Assembly: GCA_016778825.1 (NCBI GenBank)
Contig: JADHOU010000078.1
Location: 1-7,160 of the forward strand
Source: Candidatus Puniceispirillum sp.
Lineage (GTDB): Bacteria; Pseudomonadota; Alphaproteobacteria; Puniceispirillales; Puniceispirillaceae
Reading direction: 5' to 3'
DNA: 7,160 bases
The notes under the pieces are model-generated. The model had not been told where the DNA came from. It worked only from the letters and a program-made list of their open reading frames with translations, and made no database searches. Numbering within the stretch: the first letter of the stretch is position 1; each line of letters opens with the position of its first letter. The position numbers and the translations under genes were made by a program. This document shows positions 6,288-7,160 of the stretch, piece after piece.

Positions 6288-6935
6288 CTAGCCTAGTTTT
6301 GTTTGATCAAGAAAGCGCCGGCTAAGGGCTTCATCCTGTTTAAACACACCGGTAAATCTTGTGGTGATCATCGAAACATCGGGTTTGCGGACGCCGCGTG
6401 TTGTCATGCATTGATGCTGCGCGTCAATCAGCACGGCAACCCCTTTTGGCTGCAAAACTTTCTGGATGCAATCGGCCACCTGCGCGGTCAGGGTTTCTTG
6501 TGTTTGCAGGCGATGGGCAAAGCCATCAAGAACCCGCGCCAATTTGGAAATGCCAACAACGCGCCGGTTGGGCATATAGGCAATATGGGCAACACCCAAA
6601 ATAGGCACCAAATGATGTTCGCAATGGCTTTCCATCCGGATATTGCGAAGCATCACCATATCGTCATAGCCTTCGATTTCTTCAAAGGTGCGCGCCAGCA
6701 TCTGTGCCGGATTTTCGTCATAGCCGCTGCAGAATTCTGACCAGGCGCGGACGACTCGTCCTGGTGTTCCGGCAAGCCCTTCACGGGCGGGGTTTTCGCC
6801 AATCCAGCGTAAAAGAACATCAACTGCCGCTTCGGCTTCCTGCCGGCTTGGTTTTTCAATTACTGACCGGTCGGTTGAGGCATCATTTATCTCAGATCCG
6901 CCTTTGGTCTCGCCGGTGTCATAAGGAGTCATCAT
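6288..6935 (-). CDS. folE: GTP cyclohydrolase I
   Basis: The product converts GTP to 7,8-dihydroneopterin triphosphate and formate, the first step of tetrahydrofolate synthesis, as a cytoplasmic zinc-dependent decamer. From ATG 6935 it has 215 residues, usual for the family. The variable N-terminus (about 1-28) is followed by the REGLAGTPGRVVRAW segment (51-65), the zinc site MESHCEHH (101-108, ligands Cys105 and His108, catalytic His107), VVGISKLARV (126-135), QTQETLTAQVA (144-154) and AQHQCMTTRGV (172-182) with His174 and the third zinc ligand Cys176. The start is uncertain: ATG 6935 and ATG 6932 are adjacent, TTG 6947 is in frame, and none has a good ribosome site. The intact zinc site argues for the type IA enzyme rather than the zinc-independent type IB. 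Confidence 0.95.
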   Translation of the reverse strand: MMTPYDTGETKGGSEINDASTDRSVIEKPSRQEAEAAVDVLLRWIGENPAREGLAGTPGRVVRAWSEFCSGYDENPAQMLARTFEEIEGYDDMVMLRNIRMESHCEHHLVPILGVAHIAYMPNRRVVGISKLARVLDGFAHRLQTQETLTAQVADCIQKVLQPKGVAVLIDAQHQCMTTRGVRKPDVSMITTRFTGVFKQDEALSRRFLDQTKLG

Positions 6936-6972
6936 GTGTATAGCCAAACCATTTTGAAACTGCCGCTGCCTG

Positions 6973-7003
6973 AGTATATGACGAAAACAGTCCCAAAATG
7001 CAA
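6973..7003 (-). promoter_or_regulatory. Candidate folE promoter
   Basis: On the minus strand, TATACT (6978-6973) matches five of six -10 positions. The -35 side is weak: TTGCAT (7003-6998) with a 19-base spacer. A start near 6966 would give a 5' leader of about 30 bases before ATG 6935. Confidence 0.35.
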
Positions 7004-7010
7004 CTTTAAT

Positions 7011-7030
7011 TGGCAGAAACTTTCAGAAAC
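7011..7030. repeat. 10-bp phased direct repeats upstream of folE
   Basis: TGGCAGAAAC (7011-7020) is followed directly by TTTCAGAAAC (7021-7030), repeating CAGAAAC exactly one helical turn apart. They sit just upstream of the candidate folE promoter, a plausible position for a regulator binding on one face of the DNA. Confidence 0.45.
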
Positions 7031-7046
7031 AATCAACTGGCAAATC

Positions 7047-7058
7047 ACGCGTCACGTG
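7047..7058. promoter_or_regulatory. Adjacent palindromes in the folE upstream region
   Basis: Two 6-bp palindromes abut: ACGCGT (7047-7052) and CACGTG (7053-7058). The GC-rich patch stands out in an AT-rich gap and could be an operator. No regulator is identified. Confidence 0.3.
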
Positions 7059-7130
7059 CGTAAACCAAATTATCAATTTTTCGTTTAAAATCAACATGCC
7101 AATCGAAAATTTACCTAATCACGATAGATT

Positions 7131-7160
7131 ATGCCTAACCAAAGAGATGGCATTATGCGG
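7131..7160 (+). CDS. Possible 5' end of a divergent gene, cut by the window edge
   Basis: ATG 7131 and the in-frame ATG 7155 open a frame that stays open to the right edge (MPNQRDGIMR). An in-frame stop (TAG 7125-7127) lies just upstream. The purine-rich AAAGAG (7141-7146), 8 bases before ATG 7155, makes the later start more likely. Only 2 to 10 codons are visible, so no identity can be given and it may not be a gene. Confidence 0.25.
   Translation, partial: MPNQRDGIMR

Larger units (their letters stand above)
6936..7160. other. AT-rich intergenic region, probably divergent promoters
   Basis: This stretch of 225 bases holds the candidate folE promoter, the phased CAGAAAC repeats and the ACGCGT/CACGTG pair. 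I see no long reading frame or RNA gene in it. A (+) gene may begin at the right edge. Confidence 0.5.

Noticed and set aside
7086..7132. Promoter-like -10 boxes (TAAAAT 7086-7091, GATTAT 7127-7132) for a rightward gene
   Set aside because: No acceptable -35 is found at 16-18 bases from either; AT-rich DNA yields such hexamers readily.

Overview
The window looks like ordinary core chromosome of an alphaproteobacterium. The supporting evidence is the gene order argD-argF-hslO (arginine synthesis followed by the redox chaperone Hsp33), a long-form dCTP deaminase C-terminus of the type seen in that class, and close family resemblance of all enzymes. Base composition looks balanced (near 50% GC by eye, not counted), with AT-rich gaps. 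A marine lineage such as SAR116 would fit, but this is a guess. I see no mobile elements, CRISPR arrays, rRNA or tRNA genes.

Layout from left to right. Positions 1-587 (+) hold the 3' part of a dCTP deaminase gene, cut by the window edge. Positions 588-797 form an intergenic leader with a strong stem-loop plus T-tract (689-725) nested inside a longer inverted repeat (633-642 with 719-728). Then comes a compact (+) cluster: argD (798-2015), argF (2063-2971) and hslO (3027-3998). The first two catalyse acetylornithine/ornithine-side and ornithine-to-citrulline steps of arginine synthesis; hslO is a chaperone activated by oxidative stress and is a customary passenger in this operon. After a 163-base AT-rich gap with several inverted repeats lies a small lipoprotein gene of unknown function (4162-4755, +). 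It converges, with 17 bases between stops, on trkH (4773-6218, -), a potassium-uptake channel subunit. Upstream of trkH on the same strand is folE (6288-6935, -), GTP cyclohydrolase I, the first step of folate/pterin synthesis. The last 225 bases are an AT-rich, apparently divergent promoter region with helically phased direct repeats; the first codons of another (+) gene may lie at the very end.

The coding content is conventional. The points most worth a second look are non-coding: the structured leader before argD, a 15-base motif shared by two intergenic gaps, and the repeat cluster upstream of folE. All structures were folded by eye, and no searches were run.
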